Shown here: piece by piece, positions 1 through 9,396 of the stretch
Layout: each line of letters begins with the position of its first letter
Position numbering within the stretch: the stretch's first letter is position 1
DNA from: Methylorubrum populi
GTDB lineage: Bacteria > Pseudomonadota > Alphaproteobacteria > Rhizobiales > Beijerinckiaceae
Length of the DNA: 64,000 nt
Reading direction: 5' to 3'
NCBI RefSeq assembly: GCF_002355515.1
Contig: NZ_AP014809.1
Span: 248,001 to 312,000 of the forward strand
Notes under the pieces: generated by a model
The model's input: only the letters and a program-made list of their open reading frames with translations
The model's database searches: none
What the model was told of the DNA's origin: nothing
Position numbers and translations under genes: made by a program

Positions 1-684
1 CGAGGCATTCACCAGTGAGGTCTCCACTATCCGGTCAGTGCCCGAGAGGATCAGTCCGCTCGTGACGATGAGGACGACGCCCAGAGCCGCCTTGAGCCCC
101 CGGCCGACACCGAGCATGCGCTCGCGCCAGCGCGTCAGGATCTCGCGCGACAGCATCCCGAGCGCCGCGAGCGGCACGGCGGCCCCAATGCCGAACATCA
201 GCATGGTGATCGCGACGCTGCCGAGATCGCGTCCCTGAGCCGCCAGGAGCGAGGCGGCCCCGAGCGTCGGACCGACACAGGGGCTCCAGACGGCGCCCAG
301 CAGCAGGCCGACGGCGAACTGGCCCGTCAGACCGGCGGTCGAGAAGTTGCCGAATCTCCGCTCCGCCCAGTCGCTCACCGGCCCGCCCGCTGCAGCGAGC
401 CGCGTCTGCGCCGCCGGTACCACCAGGACGAGGCCGAGCGCCAGGAGCAGCGCCGCGGCGATCTTGCGGAACAGGTCGCCGTCGAGACCGATGGCAAAGC
501 CGATCGTCGCGACGAACAGACCGACCGCGACGAAGGAAAGCGCAAGGCCGCCCGCCAGGGCCAATGGTCCGAGACGGTGCTCCGTCGCGGCCGCGCCGAG
601 CACCAGCGGCAGCAGCGGCAGGACGCAGGGCGACAGCACGGAGAGGAGGCCGGCGAGAAGTGCAAGGCCGAGATGGATGGCCAT
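1..684 (-). CDS. CcdA/DsbD-type cytochrome c biogenesis membrane protein (partial, 3' end outside window)
   Basis: Open from an ATG at 684 to the window edge (228 codons, no stop), so the C-terminus is missing. The product is almost entirely hydrophobic with about six membrane segments. It carries two proline-flanked cysteines, SPCVLP near residue 19 and SPCVGP near residue 115. These are the paired redox cysteines of the CcdA/DsbD transmembrane family, which passes electrons from cytoplasmic thioredoxin to periplasmic thiol proteins. It starts 34 bp after the antiporter gene on the same strand, so the two may be cotranscribed. The family call is firm. Whether it serves cytochrome c maturation or another periplasmic thiol pathway cannot be told here. 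Confidence 0.85.
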   Translation of the reverse strand, partial: MAIHLGLALLAGLLSVLSPCVLPLLPLVLGAAATEHRLGPLALAGGLALSFVAVGLFVATIGFAIGLDGDLFRKIAAALLLALGLVLVVPAAQTRLAAAGGPVSDWAERRFGNFSTAGLTGQFAVGLLLGAVWSPCVGPTLGAASLLAAQGRDLGSVAITMLMFGIGAAVPLAALGMLSREILTRWRERMLGVGRGLKAALGVVLIVTSGLILSGTDRIVETSLVNAS

Positions 685-718
685 AATCCGCTGAGTTTGC
701 CCCCTCCCCCGAGCGCAC

Positions 719-2485
719 TCAACCGTGCCCGTGGGCCGGCTGGCCGGCATTGCCCCGGATCAGCTCTCGACCGGCATAGATGCCGCCGACGACCTGAAGG
801 TCCAGACGTTCCGCGTCGCGCCGGCGAACCTCGGCCATGATCTCCTCTGCCGCCTCCGGCTCCGCACCGATCGTCACCAGCGCCTGCTCGCCGAAGGCGA
901 AGGCGGATTCGAGGGTCTCGCGCAGCTGGTAGGCGACGCCCGCCTCGATCAGCTCGACCGCGTGCTCGCGGTCGCGGGCGCGGGCCAGGACCGGCACCAG
1001 CGGGAACTCCGCCTTCGCCAGCTCGGCGATACGGTTGGCCATCGCGCGGTCGTCGATGCAGATCAGGATTGCCCGGGCCGTGCCGGCGCCGGCCGCACGC
1101 AGGATGTCGAGGCGGGCACCGTCGCCGTAATAGACCTTGAAGCCGAACCCTTCCGCGAGGCGGATGTTGTCGGCGTTCGTGTCGATGATCGAGACCGAGC
1201 AGCCGCGCGAGATCAGGGGCTGGCTGACGATCTGCCCGAAGCGTCCGAAGCCGATGATCAGAGCGCTGCCGACGAGGTTCTCCGGCGCGTCGAGACCGTC
1301 CGTGGAGGCGGAGGCCTTCGGCCCGAGGCGGTCGAAGGCGATGACGCAGAGCGGCGTAATCGCCATCGACAGAATGACGGTTGCCGTCAGGACCGCGTTG
1401 GTCGTGCCGTCGATGATGCCGGCGGAGGCCGCCGCCGCATAGAGAACGAAGGCGAATTCTCCGCCCTGCGCCATGAGGGCCGTGCGCTCCAGCGCCTCCG
1501 CATGGGCCGCCCGCAGCAGGCGGGCGATCGCGTAGATGACGAGGCTCTTGACCGCCATGTAGGCGGCCACGCTCATGAGGATCAGGCTCCAGTTCGCGGC
1601 GATGACCGCGAGATCGAGGGACATCCCGACGCCGAGGAAGAACAGGCCGAGCAGGATGCCGCGGAACGGTTCGACATCGGCTTCCAGCTGGTGGCGGAAA
1701 CTCGATTCCGAGAGCAGCACGCCGGCCAGGAAGGCGCCCATCGCCATCGAGAGGCCGCCGAGCTGCATCGCCAGCGCCGAGCCGAGCACGACCAGCAGCG
1801 CCGCTGCGGTCATCACCTCCCGCGCCTTGGCCGCGGCGAGCAGGCGGAACAGCGGGTTGAGCAGCCAGCGGCCCGCCGCTACCAGCGCGGCGACGGAGAC
1901 GAGGGCGATCAGGATCGCCACGGCGCGCTCCGTCCCGCTCGTCTCGCCGCCGCCTGGCGCCAGCAGGGCGACCGCGGCCAGCAGCGGCACGATGGCGAGA
2001 TCCTCGAGCAGCAGGATGGCGACGATTCTCTGGCCCTTCGGGGTCGAGAGTGCGCCGCGCTCCTCGAGGAGCTGCATGACGATGGCGGTCGAGGTGAGCA
2101 CGAAGCCGGTGCCGGCCACGAAGGCGACGACGACCGGAAATCCCATGGCGACGCCGACGAGCGTCAGGGCAGCGATGCAGGCACCGACCTGCGCGAGGCC
2201 GAGTCCGAAGATCTCGCGCCGCATGCCCCAGAGCCGCGACGGCTCCATCTCCAATCCGATGATGAAGAGGAACATCACGACGCCGAGTTCGGCTACGTGG
2301 AGGATCGCGTGGGCGTCGGTGAACAGACCGAGACCGAACGGCCCGATGGCGAGGCCGGCGACGAGGTAGCCGAGGACCGAGCCGAGTCCGAGCCGCTTGA
2401 ACAAGGGGACGGCGACGACCCCGGCGGCGAGGAGGGCGACGACTTGGACGAGCTCGCTCGCGGCCCCGGACGCTTCGACAGCCAT
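719..2485 (-). CDS. KefB/KefC-type monovalent cation:proton antiporter with RCK domain
   Basis: 588 residues. Residues 1 to about 380 form a CPA2 sodium/proton-exchanger membrane domain of about 12 segments, including the conserved stretch FIIGLEMEPSRLW near residue 77. A linker is followed by a TrkA-N/RCK nucleotide-binding domain with the Rossmann motif IIGFGRFGQ near residue 410 and the acidic strand end SIIDTNADN. Family members exchange potassium or sodium for protons across the inner membrane, and the RCK domain gates them by ligand binding. There is no adjacent KefF/KefG-like ancillary gene, so glutathione-adduct gating is not supported. It lies between pirin and the CcdA-like gene on the same strand. 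Ion specificity is unknown. Confidence 0.9.
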   Translation of the reverse strand: MAVEASGAASELVQVVALLAAGVVAVPLFKRLGLGSVLGYLVAGLAIGPFGLGLFTDAHAILHVAELGVVMFLFIIGLEMEPSRLWGMRREIFGLGLAQVGACIAALTLVGVAMGFPVVVAFVAGTGFVLTSTAIVMQLLEERGALSTPKGQRIVAILLLEDLAIVPLLAAVALLAPGGGETSGTERAVAILIALVSVAALVAAGRWLLNPLFRLLAAAKAREVMTAAALLVVLGSALAMQLGGLSMAMGAFLAGVLLSESSFRHQLEADVEPFRGILLGLFFLGVGMSLDLAVIAANWSLILMSVAAYMAVKSLVIYAIARLLRAAHAEALERTALMAQGGEFAFVLYAAAASAGIIDGTTNAVLTATVILSMAITPLCVIAFDRLGPKASASTDGLDAPENLVGSALIIGFGRFGQIVSQPLISRGCSVSIIDTNADNIRLAEGFGFKVYYGDGARLDILRAAGAGTARAILICIDDRAMANRIAELAKAEFPLVPVLARARDREHAVELIEAGVAYQLRETLESAFAFGEQALVTIGAEPEAAEEIMAEVRRRDAERLDLQVVGGIYAGRELIRGNAGQPAHGHG

Positions 2486-2601
2486 GATGTGAACGAGCCT
2501 CTTGGTCGGACCTTCGGATGGGCGGCGCGGCGCCGTCGATCGGGCGCTCAGTGTCGGCAGTCAGCGAGCGCACGGGTCGATGACGACCCGCGCGCCTTCG
2601 C

Positions 2602-3540
2602 TCAGGGATAGCGGACCGGCTGAGGTTCTTCCGGCAGCGGGATGAACTCGGCGTCGTCCGGCACCGTATCGAAGCGTCCCTGGCGCCAGTCCTCCTTGGC
2701 CTGCGCGATCCGCTCGGGCCGCGAGGACACGAAGTTCCACCACAGGTGACGCGGACCGTCCATCGGTTCGCCGCCCAGAACCATGAACCGGGCCGCTTCC
2801 GTCGCGCGGATGCTGATGCGATCGCCCGGCCGGAACACGAGGAGCTGACCGGGACCGAAGCCGTCGCCGGCGATCTCGATCGCGCCCGAAACGGTGTAGA
2901 TCGCGCGCTCGTCGTAGGTCGGATCGAGCGGCAGGACGGCGCCCGCCTCCAGCATCACGTCGGCGTAGACCATCGGGCTCGATGTCCGAACCGGCGAGCG
3001 CGCGCCGAACGCTTCCCCCGCGATCAGCCGGACGGTCTTGCCTTCGCCCGTCAGGACCGGAAGCTGGTCGGCCTCGTAGTGCTCGAAGGCCGGCGCGTTC
3101 TCCTCGTCCTCGGCCGAGAGGGCAACCCAGCTCTGGATGCCGAACAGCCGTGAACCGGTCTGCCGAAGCGTCGGGGCAGTGCGCTCCGAGTGTGTGATGC
3201 CGCGTCCGGCGGTCATCCAGTTGAGCTCGCCCGGCCGGATCGGCAGTTCCGTGCCGAGGCTGTCGCGGTGCATGATCTCGCCGTCGAACAGGTAGGTGAC
3301 CGTCGACAGGCCGATATGGGGGTGGGGGCGGACATCCATGCCCTGGCCGAGCAGGAACTCGGAAGGCCCCATTTGATCGAAGAAAATGAACGGCCCCACC
3401 ATCCGGCACTCGGCCGAGGGGAGTGCGCGACGTACGGCGAAGGATCCGAGATCGCGCGAGCGGGGCACGATCAGAGTTTGGATCGCATCGCAGCTGAAAT
3501 GGTCGCCGGGGATCGGGTCATCCGCACTGTGCCAGCTCAT
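2602..3540 (-). CDS. Pirin family protein
   Basis: 312 residues of bicupin pirin type. The N-terminal cupin has the family motif [16 protein letters not shown] around residue 75 and GRGITHSER around residue 113, which supply the metal-binding histidines and glutamate. The C-terminal pirin domain ends with a [13 protein letters not shown] segment typical of the family. Bacterial pirins include iron-dependent quercetinase-like enzymes and redox or regulatory proteins, and the sequence does not separate these. The ATG at 3540 is the natural start. The gene is 117 bp upstream of the antiporter and separated by 366 bp from the Nit1C genes. Confidence 0.88.
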   Translation of the reverse strand: MSWHSADDPIPGDHFSCDAIQTLIVPRSRDLGSFAVRRALPSAECRMVGPFIFFDQMGPSEFLLGQGMDVRPHPHIGLSTVTYLFDGEIMHRDSLGTELPIRPGELNWMTAGRGITHSERTAPTLRQTGSRLFGIQSWVALSAEDEENAPAFEHYEADQLPVLTGEGKTVRLIAGEAFGARSPVRTSSPMVYADVMLEAGAVLPLDPTYDERAIYTVSGAIEIAGDGFGPGQLLVFRPGDRISIRATEAARFMVLGGEPMDGPRHLWWNFVSSRPERIAQAKEDWRQGRFDTVPDDAEFIPLPEEPQPVRYP

Positions 3541-3906
3541 CGCTCTCCTCCCTCCGTTATCGGGGACCGGCGGCGGTGCGCTCAGGAAGCCTCGCCGCCG
3601 CGGTGTGGGACGGCGGCATCATACCGCGCGTCGCCGGAGAGTCTTATGGTCTCGATGCAACGAGTCGAAAACAGAAACGAACGAAATGCATCGTTTCGAA
3701 AAGCATCCATGACGGCGGCCGAGAGCCGTCGACCCCGACGCTTTCGGTGACCTCGGGCATGCCTCTTCATCCGCCGGGCGGCTCGCACCGCTCGGCTGCC
3801 GGATGAGGGAGAGCATCGCTCTCGGGAACAGCAAAGCCTGTGACCGAGCCTCGCGACGGACGTCCGAGATGGGGGCGGTCTGTCCTCCGTCCGGATGAGG
3901 AAAGCT
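3541..3906. other. Intergenic gap between pirin and the Nit1C cluster
   Basis: Nothing here looks like a gene on either strand; the short open frames are arginine- and proline-rich shadows. A locally AT-richer stretch near 3655-3710 contains CGAAA-N7-TTTCG at about 3684-3700. This could be part of the pirin promoter or operator, but it is too short to claim. Confidence 0.5.
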
Positions 3907-5175
3907 TCAGACCGCGAACTTCAGCGGGACCCGCTCGGCGACGAGGCGTTTTTGAATCACCTGCACGACGTATTCGGCGTCGCGGCCGACCGCGCCGAAG
4001 CGGCCCGACCCCCAGGTGTTGAGCCAGGGCAGACCGATGAAGGAGATGCCGGCCTCGCTGGTCATGCCGCGCTTGTGCTTGGGGCTGCCCGCACCGTTGA
4101 ACACGGAGGCGTCGAGCCAGCGGAAATCCGGCGAGAAGCCGATGCACCAGACGATGCTGGTGATGCCGGAGCTTTCGAGGGCGAGGCTGGTGACCGGTTC
4201 GGTCGGTTCCCAGACGGGCGTGTAAGGCTCCTGCGCGGGAGCCTCGATGCCGTTCTCGGCGATGTACCGGTCGATGGCCGCGTTGATGCTGTTGTAGGTC
4301 CGGTCGGCCTGATCGAGCGAGCGCTTGAGGTCGTCGCGGAAGCGCAGCTTGCCGTCCGTGTAATCCTCCATCAGGCCGTAGAGCCTCATGCCCTCGGTGG
4401 CGAAGCGGCGCAGGTCGATGTCGCGCCCGCCGTCGCGGCCGGTCACGTAGTGGTTGGTGTTGTCGCGCACGCCATCCCGCAGCGGATGATTGTCGACGGT
4501 CATCTCGTAATAACCCATGTCGGCGAGCCAGGTGACCACGTCGCGGCCGCGGTAGAACCGGGCGCAGCGCGGCGCGTCGCCGACCGCCAGATGCACCTTG
4601 CGGCCGGCCAAGTGCAGATCCTCGGCGATCTGGGCGCCGGACTGTCCGGAGCCGACGACCAGCACCTCGCCCGCGGGGAGTTGCGCCGGGTTGCGGTACT
4701 GGTTCGAATGGATCTGGGTCACCGAGCCCGGCAGCTTCTCGGCCATGCGCGGGATGATCGGGACCTGATAGCCGCCGGACGCGACCACCACCTCGTTCGC
4801 GGTGTAGGCGCCGTCCGAAGTCTGCACAGCGAAGAGTCCATCCGCGCGCCGCTCCACGCGCGTGACCGCGACGCCCTCGCGGATCGGAGGCTTCACCTTG
4901 GCGACGAACGCTTTGAGATAGGCGACGATCTCGTCCTTCTTCATGAACCCGTCCGGCTCCGGTCCGTCGTAGGGGTGCCCGGGAAGGTCGCATTGCCAGT
5001 TCGGCGTGACGAGGCAGAACGTGTCCCAGCGCTGCGTCGACCAGGTATGCGCGGCAGTCTCCCGCTCGAAGACGAGGTGCTCGATACCGCGCTGTTTGAG
5101 GTGGTAGCTCACCGAGAGACCGGCTTGGCCGCCTCCGACGACGACGACCGGGACGTGACAGGGCGTGGCGGTCAT
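3907..5175 (-). CDS. MSMEG_0569-type flavin-dependent oxidoreductase of the Nit1C cluster
   Basis: 422 residues. It has an FAD-binding Rossmann motif [16 protein letters not shown] at about residues 10-25 and a second dinucleotide fold [17 protein letters not shown] near residue 165, the layout of flavin-containing monooxygenases. It belongs to the MSMEG_0569 subfamily that ends Nit1C clusters in mycobacteria and proteobacteria (called NitH in some Pseudomonas work). The natural substrate is unknown. It is the last of eight co-oriented genes; the gap to the gene before it is 68 bp. The N-terminus [10 protein letters not shown] immediately precedes the FAD motif, so the start is secure. Confidence 0.9.
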   Translation of the reverse strand: MTATPCHVPVVVVGGGQAGLSVSYHLKQRGIEHLVFERETAAHTWSTQRWDTFCLVTPNWQCDLPGHPYDGPEPDGFMKKDEIVAYLKAFVAKVKPPIREGVAVTRVERRADGLFAVQTSDGAYTANEVVVASGGYQVPIIPRMAEKLPGSVTQIHSNQYRNPAQLPAGEVLVVGSGQSGAQIAEDLHLAGRKVHLAVGDAPRCARFYRGRDVVTWLADMGYYEMTVDNHPLRDGVRDNTNHYVTGRDGGRDIDLRRFATEGMRLYGLMEDYTDGKLRFRDDLKRSLDQADRTYNSINAAIDRYIAENGIEAPAQEPYTPVWEPTEPVTSLALESSGITSIVWCIGFSPDFRWLDASVFNGAGSPKHKRGMTSEAGISFIGLPWLNTWGSGRFGAVGRDAEYVVQVIQKRLVAERVPLKFAV

Positions 5176-5243
5176 GGCGCAAGCTCCTTGATGGGGTGGT
5201 GCGGGCTGTCTCGGTCCGTGACGACCCGGCGGGACGTGCCGGC

Positions 5244-5525
5244 TCAGGGCTCGAAGGTCTCGACCGTCACGCGGCCGCCGGCTGGCTGGCGGCGCGCAGC
5301 CGCCTCGATTCGCGCGAGCTGGTCGATGGCGGAGGAACAGGCAAACCCGTACTTCTCGCGCACCCGCTCGCTGGCGATGGTGAGGGCTGTGCGGGTCTTC
5401 GCGACGAAGTCGTCCACGGCGTAGCTCTCGCCCGGCGTCAGGTAGTCCTTCACGACGAGGGAGGGCGAGTAGCAGGCCTCGCGCCGGCCATCCGGCCAGC
5501 GGACATGGAAGCGCATCTCAGGCAT
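5244..5525 (-). CDS. MSMEG_0570-type nitrogen starvation response protein
   Basis: 93 residues if started at the ATG at 5525, beginning [14 protein letters not shown] longer open frame extends upstream but only into the glycosyltransferase gene. The [10 protein letters not shown] opening and the later segment [20 protein letters not shown] match the small MSMEG_0570 family, which is found only in Nit1C-type clusters and is annotated as nitrogen-starvation linked. Its biochemical role is unknown. The start lies 8 bp inside the end of the upstream glycosyltransferase gene, which suggests translational coupling. Confidence 0.85.
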   Translation of the reverse strand: MPEMRFHVRWPDGRREACYSPSLVVKDYLTPGESYAVDDFVAKTRTALTIASERVREKYGFACSSAIDQLARIEAAARRQPAGGRVTVETFEP

Positions 5526-6693
5526 AAATCGGCTCCTGTCGGGCGCGGGCACAGGCCGCGTAGGCATCGAGGTGACGCTCGGCGCAGGCGCGCCAGGAAT
5601 GGATCGCGGCCCGTTTCAGGCCGGCTGCCCTCAGGCGGGCGCGGGTCTCCGGCACGAGGGCCGTCTCCACGGCGCGGACCAGATCGTCCGGGTCGGCGGG
5701 ATCGACGAACAGCACATCCGTCGCGTCCAGGTACTCGGTGAAGGGCGGCCGGCGCGACACGATGGCAGGCGTGCCGCAGGCCATCGCCTCAAGTACGCAG
5801 AGACCGAAGCCCTCCGTCCAAGAGGGGAATGCCAAAACGTCCGCGAGCCGGTAGAGCGCCGGCATGTCGGATTGCGGAACCGGACCGGTCTCGATGACCG
5901 CCAGCCCGGGGCCGACCGCAAGTCCGGCCGCGGCCAGCGCCGCGCGACAGCGAGCTTGGTAGGAGGCGTGATCGAGCAGCGAGGCGCCGCCGGCGACGAC
6001 GAGCTGCGCGTGCGGGTGGTGCTCCCTCAGGCGCACGAAGGCCGCGACAATGCCGGCGCTGTTCTTGCGCTCCTCGAAGCCGCCGACGCTGAGGATCACC
6101 GGCCCGGGACCGAGACCCCAGCGGTCCCGAACGGCCGCGTCCGTTTCGGAGGGCGCGCACGAGTAGGCCGACAGGTCGACGCCGTTTCCCACGACGCCCG
6201 CCTCGACGCCGAGATCGTTCCGGATCCACTCGGCCCATGTCCGGCTGACGCAGAGCAGGCGGGCCGCCTCGCGGATCGAGCGGTCCTGCCACTGCGCGAG
6301 AACCGGATCGGTGAAGCTGTCGACATGGTGGACCGTTCGCGCGAAGACCGGGATCAGCCGACGGTGCTTCAGGGTCGCGAGCGCGTTGCCGCCGATCCCG
6401 TCATGGGCGTGGAAGACGTCGAAGTCGCAGGCCGCCGGCGTCGCGAAGTGGCGCAGGTAATCGTTGATGCGGGATCGCACGAGCGCGACCGTGTCACCGC
6501 TCACCGCCTTGGCGGCCACCGGAACGGTGGGGCAGCCCGCGTCCCGGAAGAAGCCGCGGCCGTCGGGATCGGGCGCGTGAACCACCGCTTCGTGCCCGAG
6601 CCGGCACAGCGCCTCGGCCAGGGCGAGGCTGTGGGCGACGCCGCCGCGCGGGTTGGTGGAGTGGGTCAGGATCGCGATCCGCAGGCCGCTCAC
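5518..6693 (-). CDS. MSMEG_0565-type group 1 glycosyltransferase
   Basis: 391 residues from the GTG at 6693 (VSGLRIAILTHSTNPRGG). This start overlaps the TGA of the preceding gene as GTGA; the frame further upstream is arginine-rich and does not look coding. GT4-type features include RGGVAHSLALAEAL at the N-terminus, a donor-domain strand VILSVGGFEERKN near residue 200, and the C-terminal motif SWTEGFGLCVLEAMACGTP with the conserved E-x7-E-like spacing. The MSMEG_0565 subfamily belongs to the nitrilase cluster in mycobacteria and some proteobacteria. What it glycosylates is unknown. Its presence hints at a sugar-linked product or storage form. Confidence 0.87.
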   Translation of the reverse strand: MSGLRIAILTHSTNPRGGVAHSLALAEALCRLGHEAVVHAPDPDGRGFFRDAGCPTVPVAAKAVSGDTVALVRSRINDYLRHFATPAACDFDVFHAHDGIGGNALATLKHRRLIPVFARTVHHVDSFTDPVLAQWQDRSIREAARLLCVSRTWAEWIRNDLGVEAGVVGNGVDLSAYSCAPSETDAAVRDRWGLGPGPVILSVGGFEERKNSAGIVAAFVRLREHHPHAQLVVAGGASLLDHASYQARCRAALAAAGLAVGPGLAVIETGPVPQSDMPALYRLADVLAFPSWTEGFGLCVLEAMACGTPAIVSRRPPFTEYLDATDVLFVDPADPDDLVRAVETALVPETRARLRAAGLKRAAIHSWRACAERHLDAYAACARARQEPIYA

Positions 6694-7688
6694 GGCGCGT
6701 CCCCCGCCGGGTCGTCCCGGCCGCAGCCGATCAGCGGGCTCGCCCGAAAGTCCCAGACGACGGCCTGTTCGCCCGCGGTGTCCCGCACCCGCGCGACGCG
6801 GCTCATGTCGAGCGTGCCGATCGTGGCGGCGGCGATGCCCCGCTCCGCGAAGCGGGTGAGCACGGCCGGCGTCCGGTCCGGGCGCACGCTCAGAAGGAAG
6901 CCGAAGCTCGGGAAGGCTGTCAGCCAGCGCGTCAGGGGAACATCCTCGGGGCGCGGGATCGCGTCGAGATCGATGACGGCGCCGACCTGCGAGCATTCGA
7001 GCAACATCAGCGCCGTTCCGACGGTGCCGGCCATGCTGATGTCCTTGGCGGCACGGGCGAGCCCCGCTTCGGCAAGCTCCGGCAGCAGGGCGAGGTCTCC
7101 GCGCAGCCGCTCACCGGGGCGGCCGGTCGAGGCGTCCCAGTACGGGTGCGGCTCGCGGAAGCGACCGCGCAGGTCGATGGCAGCGACGAGGTCGTCGCCC
7201 GGCGCCGCGTCGAAGCTCGTCAGGAGGTGCGGTCCCGCTCGACCGAGCATCGCGACCGCGAGGTTGCCGGCGCCGGCGCGGGTGTTGGTGTGGCCGCCGA
7301 CGATCGGCACGCCGTAGAGGGCGGCGGCATCGGACAGGCCGGCCAGGAGCGGGTCCGCCGCCGCGTCGTCGCGGCTCCAAAGGGCATCGACCACGGCGAG
7401 CGCCCGTCCGCCCATCGCGGCCACGTCGCTGAGGTTGACCATGATGCCGCAATAGCCGGCGAAGTACGGGTCGGCGGCGACGAAACTGTCGAGGAAGCCC
7501 TCGATGGCGAGGAGCAGATGGCCGTCTCCATCGGGGATCGCGGCACAGTCGTCGCCGACCGGAACCCGCGCGTTCCGCCCGTTGAGTCCGAGCCGCGTCA
7601 CCACGGCTTCGATGTCCCGCTTGTGGGCCACGCCGCGCGCATCCCGGATCTGGCGGGCCAGGGCCTGGAGATCGAATCCCGCCCCCAT
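6690..7688 (-). CDS. Sll0787-type AIR synthase-related (PurM-like) protein of Nit1C
   Basis: 332 residues from the ATG at 7688 (MGAGFDLQALARQIRDARG), which shares one base with the TGA of the GNAT gene. It has the PurM-like ATP-binding layout. The sequence VPVGDDCAAIPD near residue 38 corresponds to the glycine/aspartate ATP-phosphate segment, followed by MVNLSDVAAMGGRALAVV and a C-terminal half with VKDIS-like KDISMAGTVG. Relatives such as ThiL, SelD and PurM phosphorylate small metabolites or use ATP to activate an amide. The specific substrate in Nit1C is not known. It sits centrally in the eight-gene operon. Confidence 0.88.
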   Translation of the reverse strand: MGAGFDLQALARQIRDARGVAHKRDIEAVVTRLGLNGRNARVPVGDDCAAIPDGDGHLLLAIEGFLDSFVAADPYFAGYCGIMVNLSDVAAMGGRALAVVDALWSRDDAAADPLLAGLSDAAALYGVPIVGGHTNTRAGAGNLAVAMLGRAGPHLLTSFDAAPGDDLVAAIDLRGRFREPHPYWDASTGRPGERLRGDLALLPELAEAGLARAAKDISMAGTVGTALMLLECSQVGAVIDLDAIPRPEDVPLTRWLTAFPSFGFLLSVRPDRTPAVLTRFAERGIAAATIGTLDMSRVARVRDTAGEQAVVWDFRASPLIGCGRDDPAGDAP

Positions 7689-8233
7689 CACGCGGCCCTG
7701 CGGAAGGTGACGAGCCCGTGCTCGGGGTCGTGCATCGGCGGATAGGCGGCGAGGTCGGCCTGCATCAGGTGATGCGGGCGTCCGTGCAGGTCGACCGTGT
7801 CGAGGCTCGCCCAGTGCAGGGTCTGGAACAGCGGGACGTTCTGCTCCTGCACATGGGCCAGGAAGCGCGTGCAGCCGCGGGCGTGGGCCGAGGAAACTGC
7901 AACCTGTATGAGCCCGGCGCCGAGCGCGGCGGTTCCGCGGTGCGTGCGGGCGACCGCGAGGCGCGAGCCCCACCACTCGCCGGGACGCTCGGCGACCGCG
8001 TGGATCCGCACGGTGCCGACGACGGCATCCGCGTCACCCCCCAGGGTCGAGAGGGCGCAGATCGGGATGGCGTGCGCGTCGATGGCGTCCCGGTCGTCAT
8101 CCGCGAACAGGCCCTGCTCCGTGCAGAAGACCTCCCGGCGCAGGGCCGCGCAGGCCTGCCTTTCCCAGGGTGCGACCGCGAACTTCACCCGGAAGTGGCT
8201 CGGCCGGTACGGTGTGAAGGGATCGAACATCAT
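7688..8233 (-). CDS. MSMEG_0567/Sll0786-type GNAT N-acetyltransferase
   Basis: 181 residues starting [15 protein letters not shown] single GNAT domain is visible. The N-terminal segment CAALRREVFCTEQGLF is typical of this subfamily, and the acetyl-CoA region RLAVARTHRGTAALGAGLI lies near residue 90. The C-terminal ALHWAS-like strand reads QTLHWASLDTVDLHG. Nit1C clusters always carry such a GNAT next to the AIR-synthase-like and radical SAM genes, but the acceptor amine is unknown. The stop of the radical SAM gene and this start overlap by 4 bp (ATGA), so translation is probably coupled. Confidence 0.88.
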   Translation of the reverse strand: MMFDPFTPYRPSHFRVKFAVAPWERQACAALRREVFCTEQGLFADDDRDAIDAHAIPICALSTLGGDADAVVGTVRIHAVAERPGEWWGSRLAVARTHRGTAALGAGLIQVAVSSAHARGCTRFLAHVQEQNVPLFQTLHWASLDTVDLHGRPHHLMQADLAAYPPMHDPEHGLVTFRRAA

Positions 8234-9396
8234 GCCGCTATCCCCACGCTCTCGTAGGCGGAGAGGGCCGAGCAGGCGCCGCAGCGTCCGCAGCCGGCCT
8301 TGATGTCGGCCGAGCGCAGAGCGGCCCTGGCCAGCATCTGGGCGAGTGGCCTCAGGATCGCGTGCATGAAGTCGGGATCGGGCGCCGGGTGGCTCTCCAG
8401 CGGCGTGCCCGAGATCGGCACGAAGGGCACCACGAACGGGTAGACGCCCATTCCGATCAGGCGCTCGGCCATCGCCAGGATGGCGGCGGGCGCGTCACCG
8501 AGGCCGGCGAGGATGTAGGTCGAGACCTGTCCCCGTCCGAAGACCGGGACGGCGGCCTCGAAGGCCGCGTAGTAGCGCTCCAGCGGGACGCTCGCCTTGC
8601 CGGGCATGATGCGGGCACGGACCTCGGGCGTGACCGCCTCCAGGTGCATGCCAAGGGCGTCGATGCCCGAATGCCTCATCCGCTCGAACCAGCGGTCGTC
8701 GTCCGGCGGCTCGCACTGGGCCTGGATCGGCAGATCGACCGCGGCCTTCACGGCGAAGGCGCTCTCGCAGAGCACGGCGGCGCCCCGGTCTGTGGCGTTC
8801 GGCGTGCCGGTCGTCATCACCATGTGCTTGACGCCGTCGAGGAGCACGGCGGCGCGGGCGACCTCGGCGAGCTGCTCCGGCGTCTTGTGGGCGACGGTGC
8901 GGCCGGCAGCCAGCGACTGGCCGATGGAGCAGAATTGGCAGGTCTTGGTGCGGCTCGCGTAGCGGATGCAGGTCTGAAGCACGGTGGTGGCGAGCACGTC
9001 CCGACCGTGCAGCACTGCGATCTTCGAATAGGGTACGCCGTCGAAGGTCGAGAGGGCGTAGAAGCGGGGCTTGCCGGGGAAGGTGGCGCGCCCGATCACG
9101 ACGCCCTCGTGCTCGATGACCGAGACCCCGTCGGCGTCCGGACGGCGCACGAGGAAGGGCGAGTCGAAGGCGCTCTCGGTATGGACCGGCACCATCACCG
9201 TCCGGCCCGCAATGGTCATGGCCTTGTGGTCGGACGGCCCGGCCCCGCCGCGGCGGCTCGGGGCCCCGGCGCGGCTGTCGGCGAGTCTAACGCCGTAGGA
9301 CTGCAACGCGTTGATCAGTCGTTCCGTCGGCATCCCGACCAAGCCCGCCATGGCCGCCGGAAAGGGAAGGCTCGTCGGAAGCGGCGTGCTGCTCAT
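8230..9396 (-). CDS. MSMEG_0568-type radical SAM protein of Nit1C
   Basis: 388 residues. Three cysteines, C143, C153 and C156 (context [18 protein letters not shown]), can bind the 4Fe-4S cluster, with a longer first spacing than the canonical CxxxCxxC. This is usual for the MSMEG_0568 branch of biotin-synthase-like enzymes. A second cysteine group, CGRCGACS, closes the protein and may bind an auxiliary cluster. The ATG at 9396 has a GGAG at good distance, so the gene begins 110 bp inside the nitrilase frame. Conserved sequence ([12 protein letters not shown]) begins only at residue 28, so a later start (9351 or 9333) cannot be excluded. Reaction and substrate are unknown. Confidence 0.88.
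   Translation of the reverse strand: MSSTPLPTSLPFPAAMAGLVGMPTERLINALQSYGVRLADSRAGAPSRRGGAGPSDHKAMTIAGRTVMVPVHTESAFDSPFLVRRPDADGVSVIEHEGVVIGRATFPGKPRFYALSTFDGVPYSKIAVLHGRDVLATTVLQTCIRYASRTKTCQFCSIGQSLAAGRTVAHKTPEQLAEVARAAVLLDGVKHMVMTTGTPNATDRGAAVLCESAFAVKAAVDLPIQAQCEPPDDDRWFERMRHSGIDALGMHLEAVTPEVRARIMPGKASVPLERYYAAFEAAVPVFGRGQVSTYILAGLGDAPAAILAMAERLIGMGVYPFVVPFVPISGTPLESHPAPDPDFMHAILRPLAQMLARAALRSADIKAGCGRCGACSALSAYESVGIAA

Noticed and set aside
725..2611. Plus-strand open frame opposite the KefB/KefC-type gene
   Set aside because: Composition dominated by arginine, aspartate and glutamine as expected of an antisense shadow; no start signal.
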